Notes under the pieces: model-generated | What the model was told of the DNA's origin: nothing | Seen by the model: only the letters and a program-made list of their open reading frames with translations | Databases searched by the model: none | Translations under genes and position numbers: made by a program | Shown: positions 25,543 through 34,233 of the stretch, in pieces | Position numbering within the stretch: position 1 is the stretch's first letter | How the letters are laid out: every line of letters starts with the position of its first letter | Source: JBKBIP01 sp046297495 | GTDB lineage: Bacteria > Planctomycetota > Planctomycetia > Gemmatales > Gemmataceae | Reading direction: 5' to 3' | DNA: 64,000 nt | Assembly (NCBI GenBank): GCA_046297495.1 | Contig: JBKBIP010000004.1 | Span: 62,001-126,000 of the forward strand

Positions 25543-25570
25543 TTCGCGTGGCCCAGCGCGCGAAATGACG
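25537..25570 (-). terminator. 12 bp perfect hairpin downstream of the ceramidase gene
   Basis: CGTCATTTCGCG at 25537-25548 and CGCGAAATGACG at 25559-25570 with a ten-base loop. It starts 11 bases past the ceramidase stop. No T run follows, so it may instead be a relative of the palindrome family, with which it shares TTTCGCG/CGCGAAA. Confidence 0.5.
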
Positions 25571-25580
25571 TCTCCTTACC

Positions 25581-26879
25581 CTACTGCTTCGACTGAGGCC
25601 GGATGGACTGATAAGTGTCGGCGAGGACGCGATCGGCGAGTTGCTCCAGCTCACGGAGAAGGATGTCTTCCGCCTCCGGCCGCAAGCGGGACACCTCTGG
25701 CTCGTAGCCCCCTTCCTTGTGCGACGCAGCCGTGCAGATGTAACCGATGTGGCCATTGGCGTAACCGACCACGATGGGAATGGCTCGGTCGGCGATGGCC
25801 TTCTCCAGATTAAAGCCATACTCTACCATCGGTTCCCCGGGCATGGTGAGAAACAGGAAATCGCCGATCAGCAGGGCTTGCAGCTCGCAGCGGACTTCTC
25901 CTTTTTTGCCCGGCAACATCAGTATCTTGCTGACACACTTGAGCGGATAAATCGTCTTGCGTTTCATCAGCTCCTCGCGGACGACACTGCGATCCGCCGC
26001 TCGCACCACGGCGCAGCCCAGGTTCCGGCCACACCAGCGAATATCCGCTTCGTCCCCACAGCGGTAGGAAAAACCAGGCAGATTGGGGCGAATGTCGCCG
26101 GTGCAGCCTTGGAGGAACAGCGTCTTGGTCCGCTCGCCATAGACCATTTCCACGAAGCGCTGCGCCTCGCCGGGGAAATCGGCGCTGATTTTTGGATAAC
26201 CTTGCGGATAGGGGGGCGTGAGCTTGTCCCCCCAGGTGAAGACACAAGGATGACAAACAGCGTGCATGAGCACGGCCAGCGGGGCCAACGACGTGCCATC
26301 GTCGAGGCGCAGCACCTTGACGCGGTGGTCGCAGGGGCCATCGGGATTGAGCCGCACCACCGCTCGGCCATTGATCACCTTGCGGCGGTTGATATTGAAG
26401 TCGATGCGATCCTCGCCGTAACCGATGGTCACGGGACGCATTCCTTTCGCCGCTAGTTGGGCGGCGTCGGCCAGCTTCTCGACCAACGCCCGGCCCCAGT
26501 CGCTCGTCGCCGTCCAACCGGGGCCGGAGTGATTGTGCGACGCCGTGACTAGGATGTTCTCGCGCGGCGTGCCGGTTTTCTCGGCAATGGCATCGCGCAG
26601 CATCTGGACCATCTCGTCTCGAACGCCCAGTAAATCCAGGGTCACGATGACGACTTGCAACTGTCCGTTATTCAGCACCAACACGCCGCCATGCAGCGGG
26701 TCCCGAATGCCGTTGGTGGCACGCACATGGCCAACCACGCTGGCGTCGGCGGCGGGCGTGATGTCCACTTTGGCCACCCCCGCTTTGAGATTGGACTCCA
26801 CCTTGAACGTCATGTCCTCGGCCCACACGCCCGCGGGAAGAAAAAGCGACAACGTCAAGACTGTAATCAATTCTCTCAT
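25581..26879 (-). CDS. Neutral/alkaline non-lysosomal ceramidase-family protein
   Basis: 432 residues from the ATG at 26877-26879 (MRELITVLTLSLFLPAGVWAED), chosen for the AGAGGATC site and the signal peptide. Family blocks: KAGVAKVDITPAADASVVGH, DPLHGGVLVLNNG, VIVTLDLLGVRDEM, and the zinc/catalytic segment TASHNHSGPGW; then HAVCHPCVF and FLQGCTGDIRPNLPG, and PGEPMVEYGFNLEK near the end. Planctomycetes carry many such secreted homologues, usually shorter than the 700-residue eukaryotic enzymes; whether they cleave ceramide is not known from sequence. Confidence 0.88.
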   Translation of the reverse strand: MRELITVLTLSLFLPAGVWAEDMTFKVESNLKAGVAKVDITPAADASVVGHVRATNGIRDPLHGGVLVLNNGQLQVVIVTLDLLGVRDEMVQMLRDAIAEKTGTPRENILVTASHNHSGPGWTATSDWGRALVEKLADAAQLAAKGMRPVTIGYGEDRIDFNINRRKVINGRAVVRLNPDGPCDHRVKVLRLDDGTSLAPLAVLMHAVCHPCVFTWGDKLTPPYPQGYPKISADFPGEAQRFVEMVYGERTKTLFLQGCTGDIRPNLPGFSYRCGDEADIRWCGRNLGCAVVRAADRSVVREELMKRKTIYPLKCVSKILMLPGKKGEVRCELQALLIGDFLFLTMPGEPMVEYGFNLEKAIADRAIPIVVGYANGHIGYICTAASHKEGGYEPEVSRLRPEAEDILLRELEQLADRVLADTYQSIRPQSKQ

Positions 26880-27049
26880 GACGATCCTCTGGTGGAATGG
26901 ATAAAGGAAGTACACCGAACCTACGCGGAGTTTCGCGCATCGCGCCTCCGTCCGCGTTAATCCAGCAGTATCATACGGACAATGCGGCCTGGTTGTCCAT
27001 CAGTAGAACGTGCGCAAGTTGGGCAGAGGTAACGACTTGTCATGATGAA

Positions 27050-27526
27050 TCAACGATCCGTGCTGGGAATAGTCTCCGGAAGCCCATCTTGGCACTCGCC
27101 GCACAAGCCAAGCAGCTGCACGCGCCGTGCCAGAACGCGGAAACCGTGCAGGGAAGATTCAGGCACGGCGAGCACCGGCAGCGCGACCGTGTGCAAGTCG
27201 GCGACGCGCCCGCAGCGCATGCAAACCAGATGGGCATGATCGCTGAGGTCGGCGTCAAAGCGGGCTTGGTTGCCGTGCGTCGGGACACGGCGGATTAAAC
27301 CGTGGTTTTCCAACAATTCCAAGGTGCGGTACACCGTACCTAGCGCCAATGACGGCATCTGCGGCTTGATCCGCTGGAAGATGTCCTCGGCGCTTAAGTG
27401 GGTTTCATCGCTGGCCAAAACGCGATAAATCGCCAATCGTTGCGGCGTTAGGGACAGACCACGCTCGCCGCACTGTTGGCGGAACGTCTCCACTCGACAT
27501 TCAATCGCTTGCCGGCTGGTATCCAT
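27050..27526 (-). CDS. Fur-family metal-dependent regulator
   Basis: 158 residues with the Fur layout. The winged helix is GLSLTPQRLAIYRVLASDETHLSAEDIFQRI...LALGTVYRTLELLENHGLIRRV. The dimer/metal domain is ARFDADLSDHAHLVCMRCGRVADL, and there is a second CxxC in LGLCGECQ. Two CxxC pairs imply the structural zinc site; His/Asp in DLSDHAHLVC are the usual regulatory ligands. It could be Fur, Zur or PerR; the protein alone does not decide. The adjacent ferredoxin gene and the bfd/bfr genes 3 kb away make iron the best guess. Confidence 0.88.
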   Translation of the reverse strand: MDTSRQAIECRVETFRQQCGERGLSLTPQRLAIYRVLASDETHLSAEDIFQRIKPQMPSLALGTVYRTLELLENHGLIRRVPTHGNQARFDADLSDHAHLVCMRCGRVADLHTVALPVLAVPESSLHGFRVLARRVQLLGLCGECQDGLPETIPSTDR

Positions 27527-27625
27527 ATTGCCATTATTGAGGAAGATGCTGGGAAGGTCAACGAAAGGGAAAAGCCAAACGCATGAGTTGCCGCGAGCGA
27601 GACGTGCTGTTCCATCGACACGGAA

Positions 27626-27820
27626 TCATCCGTGCGCTGGCATTTCAATCGCTTGCACGGGACACACCAGAGCACAGACCGCACAGCAAATGCAGTCTTC
27701 AGGCCGGGGAAGCCAGGGAAGGGGATCGGCCAGCTCCAAGCAATCCGTTGGACAAATTCGCGCGCAATCGCCGCAGCTGGTGCAACGGCTTTCATTCAAG
27801 ATCGGTAGTTCATGGTTCAT
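27626..27820 (-). CDS. 2[4Fe-4S] ferredoxin
   Basis: 64-residue bacterial-type ferredoxin with two C-x2-C-x2-C-x3-C-P motifs: CTSCGDCARICP and CICCAVCALVCP. Both are complete, so two [4Fe-4S] clusters are expected. Its first 11 bases overlap the end of the preceding receiver-like gene, so the two are translationally coupled. The Fur-family gene follows 99 bases downstream on the same strand. Confidence 0.93.
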   Translation of the reverse strand: MNHELPILNESRCTSCGDCARICPTDCLELADPLPWLPRPEDCICCAVCALVCPVQAIEMPAHG

Positions 27821-28295
27821 CGTTCAACACGGGCAAGGCGGGAGGTGGCTGCGGAGTCCGGCTGTCCATGAGGGCGGCGACGACATCCACTAGCCAATCG
27901 CGCGGCTGGGGTGGAAACAGCACGTAATCCGCTCCCAAAGACCAGATGAGACTTTCCAACTCGGCATCCGCCACATCGCCGACCGCCACGATCACGACAT
28001 ACGGTAACAAACTCGCCACGCGCTCCAACAGGGTGAGCTTACGCTCCAGGTCGCGTTGCATTCCTTGGGCGACGCGCTGGGGGTCGTGCAGCTTTTTCAG
28101 GAGCATGGCCTCGCGTAGCGGATCGCGCCCCACCTTGAGCACCAGCACCGTCGGGCGTGGCTGTTGTAGCAGCTGCCAGCAGGTGTCCGGGTGGCGCACG
28201 GTATGTTTCGCCCAGCGGCGCTGTTCCCACAGAGCACCCAATTTCAGGGACAAGCGTTGATCGTTCTCGTAGAGGAGGACGAAAGGATGCTGCAT
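27810..28295 (-). CDS. Degenerate receiver-like protein, hypothetical
   Basis: 161 residues: MQHPFVLLYENDQRLSLKLG, then TVLVLKVGRDPLREAM, VVIVAVGDVADAELESLIWSLGADYVLFPPQPRDWLVDVVAAL. The strand/helix rhythm and the final GADYVLFPPxxxxxL resemble a CheY-like fold, but the phosphoacceptor Asp is replaced (LVLKVG) and the acidic pair is reduced. It should therefore not be phosphorylated in the normal way. It heads a probable operon with the ferredoxin (11-base overlap) and perhaps Fur. Confidence 0.7.
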   Translation of the reverse strand: MQHPFVLLYENDQRLSLKLGALWEQRRWAKHTVRHPDTCWQLLQQPRPTVLVLKVGRDPLREAMLLKKLHDPQRVAQGMQRDLERKLTLLERVASLLPYVVIVAVGDVADAELESLIWSLGADYVLFPPQPRDWLVDVVAALMDSRTPQPPPALPVLNDEP

Positions 28296-28341
28296 AAGCG
28301 ATTTTTATGGAATTCCCTTGCTCCAAAAATCAAAGTGCTCG

Positions 28342-28387
28342 GATTCATCGTTTCGCGTGGGAACCCGCGGGCGCGAACCGATCAATC
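28342..28387. repeat. Intergenic palindrome, copy 6
   Basis: Left arm GATTCATCGTTTCGCG, right arm CGCGAAcCGATcAATC. The right arm has the C-type substitution of the GGTTCG variant while the left arm has not, leaving a mismatch. It lies between two minus-strand genes. Confidence 0.82.
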
Positions 28388-28474
28388 CGCTATCATCCCG
28401 CCCAATCTGTTTCATCGCGGTGGTAGCCGCACGGCGGCACGAACCACTCCATTTCCCGTTGCCGCTACGCCGTG

Positions 28475-29830
28475 CTAGTCTTTCTTGTCGCCATCTGGGA
28501 GCTTCGGCGCGGGCGGCAGCTGGCCTTCGGGGATCAGCTCCAGCCACTTGAGGCGGGCAATCTCGCGCAGCACTTTCGAGGCGGCGGCGTCATATTCAAT
28601 GTCCTTGCCAGCGGGGGCGCAGCGGTACAGGTGCCAGCGTGCCAACTCGCGCACGGCCAGCTTGGGGTGCTGTAACCCTTCGATCAGAATTTCATACAAC
28701 TCTGGCCGGGCGCACATCTCGTGGCTCGGCGTGTGCAAGGCGGTTAGGATGATCTCCGCATGTCTTTCACTGTAGCCGTTGTTCTTTTGCAGCGATTCAA
28801 ACAACAGATGATCCTGCCCCGGTCCCCGGCCAATCCAGCCGCGCAGCACGGTAATGGCGGTATCACGCACGTCGGGACGGCGTGGGTCGGCCAAGGCGTC
28901 CGCGAGGTGCTTGAGGTCGTTCGTCGCCCCCAGGCCAATGACCGACACATAACGCAATGCTGGGTCTGACGAGGTCACGCCGTCTAACAAGGCCTCTTGC
29001 ACTCCCTTGGTCACGATGTCCTGCCGCAGCTGCTCCAGGGCCGCCATGAGTTTTTTCGCGCTCTCCGTCTCGCGGGATTCGGGAGTGGCGCGTGGCGGCA
29101 GCTTCTCCAAGCGCGTGGGGGAAGTGTCCTCCCCTTGCACGCTATCCCAGTGGAAACCAGCGGGGCCGGGAGGTGCTTTCAAATGGTGCGTGTGGCCGTC
29201 GTGTTTGAAGATCACTTCCCCCTTGATGACCAACATGTACATTTCCCCCAACGGCTCTTGGGGCGGGTCTTCCTTTTCCTTCACGAAGGGAACCCCTTGC
29301 GGCCAGCGGGCGAAATACTGTAACCCCAGTCGTGTTCCTGGTTCCTGCAAGTGGAATTCCCACACTTCATCGCGGAACTTTACCAGTACCTTGGCTTCTC
29401 CCTTCTCCTTAATGTTCTCGATGCCGACAACGCCATGCAGTAACGTGAAGTCAAAATCGACATCCGGATTCTCATGCAGCACCACCGAGCTTTCCATCGC
29501 CCTGTAGGGAGAATCATCCGCCACATCCTCGATCAAGTGCAACACCACGGCGCCGTTCTTGGATTCGATTTCAGCATCGGTGGTCATTTGCAACAGGACG
29601 ACGCCGCTGTACAAATCCGCTCCTTGTTTGAGCACTTCCCATTTCTGGCCCGGTCCCTGGTGCTGTAGCAACGTGCCATCAGCGGTAAGCAGTTTTCCCA
29701 CGACGACACGCTTTTCTTCTAGCTTTGGCTCATCCTGAGAGAACACGCGATCCGCCGCGATCAACCAACCACACACCAGAAACAACATGGACCAACGCTG
29801 CCAGGCAACATCACGCCGATGTGAATTCAT
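28475..29830 (-). CDS. Secreted protein with FecR-like and HEAT-like regions
   Basis: About 451 residues (ATG at 29828-29830, or another ATG nine bases upstream). Signal peptide WSMLFLVCGWLIAADRVFSQ. The N-terminal half (about 30-235) resembles FecR/LPS-assembly-type beta domains: VVVGKLLTADGTLLQHQGPGQKWEVLKQGADLYSGVVLLQM and FDFTLLHGVVGIENIKEKGEAKVLV. The C-terminal half (about 260-420) is helical with repeat spacing like HEAT (DPALRYVSVIGLGATNDLKHLADALADPRRPDVRDTAITVLRGW; LQHPKLAVRELARWHL). Such FecR-HEAT proteins recur in planctomycetes; the role is unknown. Confidence 0.72.
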   Translation of the reverse strand: MNSHRRDVAWQRWSMLFLVCGWLIAADRVFSQDEPKLEEKRVVVGKLLTADGTLLQHQGPGQKWEVLKQGADLYSGVVLLQMTTDAEIESKNGAVVLHLIEDVADDSPYRAMESSVVLHENPDVDFDFTLLHGVVGIENIKEKGEAKVLVKFRDEVWEFHLQEPGTRLGLQYFARWPQGVPFVKEKEDPPQEPLGEMYMLVIKGEVIFKHDGHTHHLKAPPGPAGFHWDSVQGEDTSPTRLEKLPPRATPESRETESAKKLMAALEQLRQDIVTKGVQEALLDGVTSSDPALRYVSVIGLGATNDLKHLADALADPRRPDVRDTAITVLRGWIGRGPGQDHLLFESLQKNNGYSERHAEIILTALHTPSHEMCARPELYEILIEGLQHPKLAVRELARWHLYRCAPAGKDIEYDAAASKVLREIARLKWLELIPEGQLPPAPKLPDGDKKD

Positions 29831-29972
29831 GTTAATCATAAGTCACTCTCAGGAATACAAAATAGGAAAATGGATTACCATCTCTCGCATTGTCCCCGCG
29901 ACGGTATTATCCCTCTATCATATCGCAACCTTCCCCCTGTTGTTCAAGATAAACCTGGAGAGATTGCCCAAC

Positions 29973-31511
29973 TTAGAGCTGCGTTTCGGCGATTTCCAAG
30001 GCTTTTAGTAGTCCCATCGCTTTGTTGAGCGTCTCCTCGCGCTCGGCGGCAGGAACGCTGTCGGCGACGATGCCGGCGCCAGCTTGCAGGTAGGCCGTTT
30101 GACCAAGCAGAACCAGCGTCCGCAAAGCGATGCAAGTATCCATGTTGCCACAGAAATCGATGTAGCCGACAGCGCCGCCGTAAGGTCCGCGCCGGTGCGG
30201 CTCTAATTCGTCGATGATCTGCATGGCCCGCACCTTGGGCGCGCCGCTGAGGGTGCCGGCGGGCAGACAGCAACGCAGGGCGTCGAAGGCGGTTTTCCCT
30301 TCTTGCAACCGGCCGGTGACATTGCTGCAAATGTGCATGACATGGCTATAGCGTTCCACTTGCATGACATCGCTCAGCTGCACGGTGCCGAAGCGGGCCA
30401 CCCGGCCGATGTCGTTGCGGCCCAGGTCCACGAGCATGATGTGCTCGGCCCGTTCTTTGGGATCGGCGATTAGCTCCGCCGCCAAGCGTTGGTCTTCTTC
30501 CTCACTGGCTCCTCGGCGGCGCGTGCCGGCCAAGGGGCGGATCGTCACCTTGTCCCCTTCGACCCGAACCATGATTTCCGGCGAGCTACCCACCAAACAC
30601 AATGGGCCGGCCTTCAAGTAGAACATGAACGGGCTAGGATTGATGACGCGCAGGGTGCGATAAATGTCGAAGGGGCGCGCCTTGGTCTCAGTCTTGAGCC
30701 GCTGACTCAGCACAACTTGAAAAATGTCACCGGCACGGATGTATTCCTTACACTTGTCGACCGCCGACTCGAATTCCTCTGGTTGGAAATTGGATTGATA
30801 GGCGCGTTGTGTCTGCCCAAGCGGCGCGATGTCAGTTAGCTGCAAATCGGCGACCCCCCGCTGTAAGCGTTCCACCAACCGATCCACGCGGGCGCAGGCG
30901 GCTTGATACACTTCGCGCAAGCCCTCCTCTTCGGTTCGTTCGCTAAACGGAGCTCCGGGCACGTGGGCGTGGACCACGGCGGCAATGGTTTTGTTAATGT
31001 GATCAAATAGGACCATCTGATCATAAAACGCGAAGCACAAATCGGGCAGGTGCCGATCATCGGGGGGTGGATGGGGCAGGCGCTCCACGTAGCGCACGGT
31101 GTCGTAGCCAGCGTAACCGACGGCGCCGCCGAGAAAGCGAGGCAAACCTGGCAAGTGCGGCGCGCGGTAGGCGGCCAATTTTTCCTCCAGCAACCGCAAC
31201 GGATCGGGGTGCGTGAATTCTTCGGTTCGCCATGAATTTCCCCCGGCCGCCCCTGCCACTTGGGCTTGCAGCCGGACGCGCTGCTCGTAAGCCTCGAATC
31301 GTAGAAACGGCCCGGAACCCAGAAAGCTATAGCGCCCCACGCGCTCGCCGCCGACGACGCTCTCAAAGAGAAACGACCATTCTTCTTCCTGAATCTTGCA
31401 AAAAGCGCTCACCGGAGTCAGTGTATCGCCAATGAGCTGGCGATAAACCGGCACCAGATTGGCGTGACGAGCCAGCTCGACAAATTCGTCGAAGGTTGGA
31501 CGGTACCGCAT
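29973..31511 (-). CDS. trpE: Anthranilate synthase component I
   Basis: Converts chorismate and ammonia/glutamine to anthranilate, the first step of tryptophan synthesis. The start is the ATG at 31509-31511 (MRYRPTFDEFVELARHANLV), behind GGAG. 512 residues. The N-terminal regulatory region contains SFLFESVVGGERVGRYSFLG (the L-L-E-S-like tryptophan-binding strand). The chorismate-binding domain has PFMFYLKAGPLCLVGSSPE, RPLAGTRRRG, HIMLVDLGRNDIGRV, and LPAGTLSGAPKVRAMQIIDELEP with RRGPYGGAVGY. All catalytic blocks are intact. No trpG or other trp gene is adjacent. Confidence 0.93.
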   Translation of the reverse strand: MRYRPTFDEFVELARHANLVPVYRQLIGDTLTPVSAFCKIQEEEWSFLFESVVGGERVGRYSFLGSGPFLRFEAYEQRVRLQAQVAGAAGGNSWRTEEFTHPDPLRLLEEKLAAYRAPHLPGLPRFLGGAVGYAGYDTVRYVERLPHPPPDDRHLPDLCFAFYDQMVLFDHINKTIAAVVHAHVPGAPFSERTEEEGLREVYQAACARVDRLVERLQRGVADLQLTDIAPLGQTQRAYQSNFQPEEFESAVDKCKEYIRAGDIFQVVLSQRLKTETKARPFDIYRTLRVINPSPFMFYLKAGPLCLVGSSPEIMVRVEGDKVTIRPLAGTRRRGASEEEDQRLAAELIADPKERAEHIMLVDLGRNDIGRVARFGTVQLSDVMQVERYSHVMHICSNVTGRLQEGKTAFDALRCCLPAGTLSGAPKVRAMQIIDELEPHRRGPYGGAVGYIDFCGNMDTCIALRTLVLLGQTAYLQAGAGIVADSVPAAEREETLNKAMGLLKALEIAETQL

Positions 31512-31687
31512 GAAACTGCTCCAAGGGGTCAGTGACGCGCTGAACGCTGGTTCCATTTCCGGCAGGTTTTTTTATTTTCCTTTTGCATCCCCATGCAGTG
31601 TATTGTATGGTCACAGTACGGCAAATCCCTTTTCCGGGGATCGCGCTGGGGTTGTGCGACCGCCCGGAGATGGTTGGGAGCGTGAGA

Positions 31688-32584
31688 ATGAGCACCCGTG
31701 GAGAACAGTTCGCCGGCGTCACCGTGGCTTTGGTCACGCCATTTCGGGATAGCGCCATCGACTTCGACGCCTTGCGCGGCTTGGTGGAATGGCATATCGA
31801 GCAGGGTACCGATTGCCTATCGCCGGTCGGCACCACGGGAGAAGCCCCCACGCTCGACCATGACGAACATGAAAAGGTCATCGCCGCCGTCACGGAATGG
31901 GCGGCAGGCCGAATCAAGGTCATGGCCGGCACCGGCTCCAACAGCACCCGCGAAGCCATTCGCTTGACCCGCTGCGCCCAGCGTGTCGGGGCGGATGGCG
32001 TGCTGATGGTTGGCCCCTACTACAACAAGCCCACGCAAGAAGGCTACTACCGGCACTTCGCGGCGGTCGCGGAGGCGGTGGACATCCCCATTGTCCTGTA
32101 TAATATCCCGGCTCGAACTGGTTCCAACATCTTGCCCGAAACGATCGCCCGCTTGGCTGAGATCCCGACCATCGTCGGCGTCAAGGAAGCGACCGGTTCT
32201 CTCGACCAAGCGTCCCAAATTGCCGCTCTGTGTGATTTAACCATCCTCAGCGGCGACGACAGCCTTACTCTCCCCCTCATGTCCATTGGTGGTCGCGGAG
32301 TGGTGTCCGTGGTTGGCAACATCGTGCCGCGCGACTTGCAAGCTCTGGTGCGGGCGTTCGACGCCGGCCGGACTGACGAAGCGCGGCAGTGGCATCGGAA
32401 ATTATTCCCCCTATGCCGCGATATGCTCGGTGTCGCCACCAATCCCATCCCCATCAAGACGGCGATGAAGTTGCTCGGTCGCGGCAATGGCGAGTTGCGC
32501 CTGCCCATGTGCCCGCTCGACGCGGCCGACGAGAATCGCGTTCGACAAACACTCATCCGCTACGGCATGCTGTCGAAGGACTGA
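31688..32584 (+). CDS. dapA: 4-hydroxy-tetrahydrodipicolinate synthase
   Basis: Condenses pyruvate with aspartate semialdehyde, the branch point to lysine and meso-DAP. The start is the ATG at 31688 (MSTRGEQFAGVTVALVTPFR) after GGGAGCGTGAG. 298 residues. Catalytic residues: TT in VGTTGEAPTL, Tyr138 in VLYNIPARTG, and the Schiff-base Lys166 in VGVKEATG. Also GPYYNKPTQEGYYRHF. Typical length and motif order; related aldolases of the DHDPS family are the main alternative but all DapA residues are present. Confidence 0.94.
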   Translation: MSTRGEQFAGVTVALVTPFRDSAIDFDALRGLVEWHIEQGTDCLSPVGTTGEAPTLDHDEHEKVIAAVTEWAAGRIKVMAGTGSNSTREAIRLTRCAQRVGADGVLMVGPYYNKPTQEGYYRHFAAVAEAVDIPIVLYNIPARTGSNILPETIARLAEIPTIVGVKEATGSLDQASQIAALCDLTILSGDDSLTLPLMSIGGRGVVSVVGNIVPRDLQALVRAFDAGRTDEARQWHRKLFPLCRDMLGVATNPIPIKTAMKLLGRGNGELRLPMCPLDAADENRVRQTLIRYGMLSKD

Positions 32585-32690
32585 GAACGCTTCCCTCGGT
32601 GGGAACGGTTCAACCTTCGCTGCCCGGCAAGAAGTCCCCCATGCCGGAGCGCGCTCCGTCCACGTACGGACAGCCACAGGAGAGCCTACG

Positions 32691-33101
32691 TTGAAATCAA
32701 CCTCCCCCACCAATGGCAAACCAAAACACCGGCCCGCGAAGTCCCAGCTTACCACTACCTTGGGTATCACCGAGCCAGCCTTGGAAGATTTGGCCGACAT
32801 CTTCAAGCTCCTGGCCGACAAGTCACGGCTCAAGATCTTGCTCGCTCTGGCCCAAAACGGCGAGATGCACGTTTCCGCCTTGTGCGAAGTGCTCGCTCAA
32901 TCGCAGCCAGCTGTCAGTCATCATCTGATGTTATTGCGCCGCACGGGCCTGGTTGGCTTTCGCCGAGACGGCAAACACAACTTCTACCATGTCGAGTCTG
33001 ACCGTCTGCGCCAGTTGCTTGACACCTGCTTCCCCGGCGCGACCGATGGACCGCGCCAAATCCAGTTCGCGGACTTGTTGTTGGCCTTCAAAGTGAAATG
33101 A
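32691..33101 (+). CDS. ArsR-family winged-helix regulator
   Basis: 136 residues from the TTG at 32691, eight bases after AGGAG. A 30-residue basic tail precedes the core LADIFKLLADKSRLKILLALAQNGEMHVSALCEVLAQSQPAVSHHLMLLRRTGLVGFRRDGKHNFYHV, a full ArsR winged helix. There is no ELCVCDL metal box, only one cysteine (ALCEVL), so it may not sense thiophilic metals. It lies between dapA and the isomerase gene; the target is not evident. Confidence 0.87.
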   Translation: MKSTSPTNGKPKHRPAKSQLTTTLGITEPALEDLADIFKLLADKSRLKILLALAQNGEMHVSALCEVLAQSQPAVSHHLMLLRRTGLVGFRRDGKHNFYHVESDRLRQLLDTCFPGATDGPRQIQFADLLLAFKVK

Positions 33102-33138
33102 GGTTCATCCGTTTGCGAATGTCTCTGTTCCATTGATG

Positions 33139-33187
33139 GAATCGGTTCGCGCTGGCTGTTGTCTCCCTGCGCCAATCGATGAGTCAA
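33139..33187. repeat. Intergenic palindrome, copy 7 (degenerate, GGTTCG type)
   Basis: Starts GAATCGGTTCGCGC and ends GCGCcaatCGATGAGTC; the loop GGCTGTTGTCTCC resembles that of the copy at 54984-55033 (GGCTGTCATCTCC). Both belong to a G/C-variant subgroup. Located between the ArsR gene and the isomerase gene. Confidence 0.65.
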
Positions 33188-33303
33188 CCAACAATGACGT
33201 TTCCAAAGGGAAGCGCCATTTTTTCGTTTCTTCGCGCCGAATTCTCGCTACAATTGGCCCATCTGAATTGTTCGCATTCATCGTTACTCATGGGAACATT
33301 GTC

Positions 33304-34233
33304 ATGCACCTGCTACTGAATCGTCGTCAGTTCGTGAAACAAGCTCTTTGCAGCGCCGCTGGCTTGGGGCTGGCGGAAGCCGTGGGGCCGCGCGGCGCAG
33401 CCGCCGACGCCAAAGGGCCGCTCTACCAAATCTCCCTGGCCGAATGGTCGCTGCACAAGACCATCTTCGGTAAAAAACTCGACGCCCTCGATTTCGCGCG
33501 CGTCAGCAAGGAAGAGTTCGGCATTGATGCCGTGGAGTACGTCAATCAATTCTTCGCCGACAAGGCCAAGGACACGAAATATCTCGGCGAGCTGAAAAAA
33601 CGCGCCGCGGACCACGGCGTGCGCAGTCTGCTCATCATGATCGACCGCGAGGGGAACTTGGGGGACGCCGACGCCGCCCAGCGCCAGCAGGCCGTCGAGA
33701 ATCACTACAAATGGGTGGAGGCGGCCAAGTTTCTCGGTTGCCATTCCATCCGCGTCAACGCCCGCAGCAGTGGCACCTACGAAGAACAACTAGACCGTGC
33801 CGCCGACGGCCTGCGCCGCTTGACGGAGTTCGCCGCCCCGCACCAGATCAATGTCATCGTCGAGAATCACGGCGGACTGTCCTCCAACGGCGAATGGCTG
33901 GCATCTGTCATCAAAAAGGTCAACCACTCGCGCTGCGGCACCCTGCCCGACTTCGGCAATTTCAACCTCGGCGGCGGCAAGACTTACGACCGCTATAAAG
34001 GGGTGGCCGAGCTGATGCCCTATGCCAAGGCGGTCAGCGCCAAGTCGTATAACTTCGATGAGAATGGCAACGAAACCACCATCGATTACAAGCGGATGAT
34101 GAAGATCGTGGTCGATGCCGGTTATCGCGGCTACGTCGGCATCGAGTACGAAGGAAGCAAGCTCAGCGAATACGACGGCATCAAAGCCACCAAGAAACTA
34201 TTGGAGCGAGTGCGTGACGAGCTGATGGGGTAG
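33304..34233 (+). CDS. Tat-exported TIM-barrel sugar isomerase/epimerase-like protein
   Basis: 309 residues from the ATG at 33304. Leader MHLLLNRRQFVKQALCSAAG is a Tat signal (N-R-R-Q-F-V-K). The body is an AP-endonuclease-2/xylose-isomerase-like barrel: YQISLAEWSLHK, FGIDAVEYVNQFF, GVRSLLIMIDREG, INVIVENHGG, SRCGTLPDFGNFN, YVGIEYEGS. Metal-binding Glu/His/Asp are plausible at VENHG, DFGNF and IEYEG. Planctomycete exported homologues are common near Gfo/Idh genes and presumably act on sugars in the periplasm; the substrate is unknown. Confidence 0.87.
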   Translation: MHLLLNRRQFVKQALCSAAGLGLAEAVGPRGAAADAKGPLYQISLAEWSLHKTIFGKKLDALDFARVSKEEFGIDAVEYVNQFFADKAKDTKYLGELKKRAADHGVRSLLIMIDREGNLGDADAAQRQQAVENHYKWVEAAKFLGCHSIRVNARSSGTYEEQLDRAADGLRRLTEFAAPHQINVIVENHGGLSSNGEWLASVIKKVNHSRCGTLPDFGNFNLGGGKTYDRYKGVAELMPYAKAVSAKSYNFDENGNETTIDYKRMMKIVVDAGYRGYVGIEYEGSKLSEYDGIKATKKLLERVRDELMG

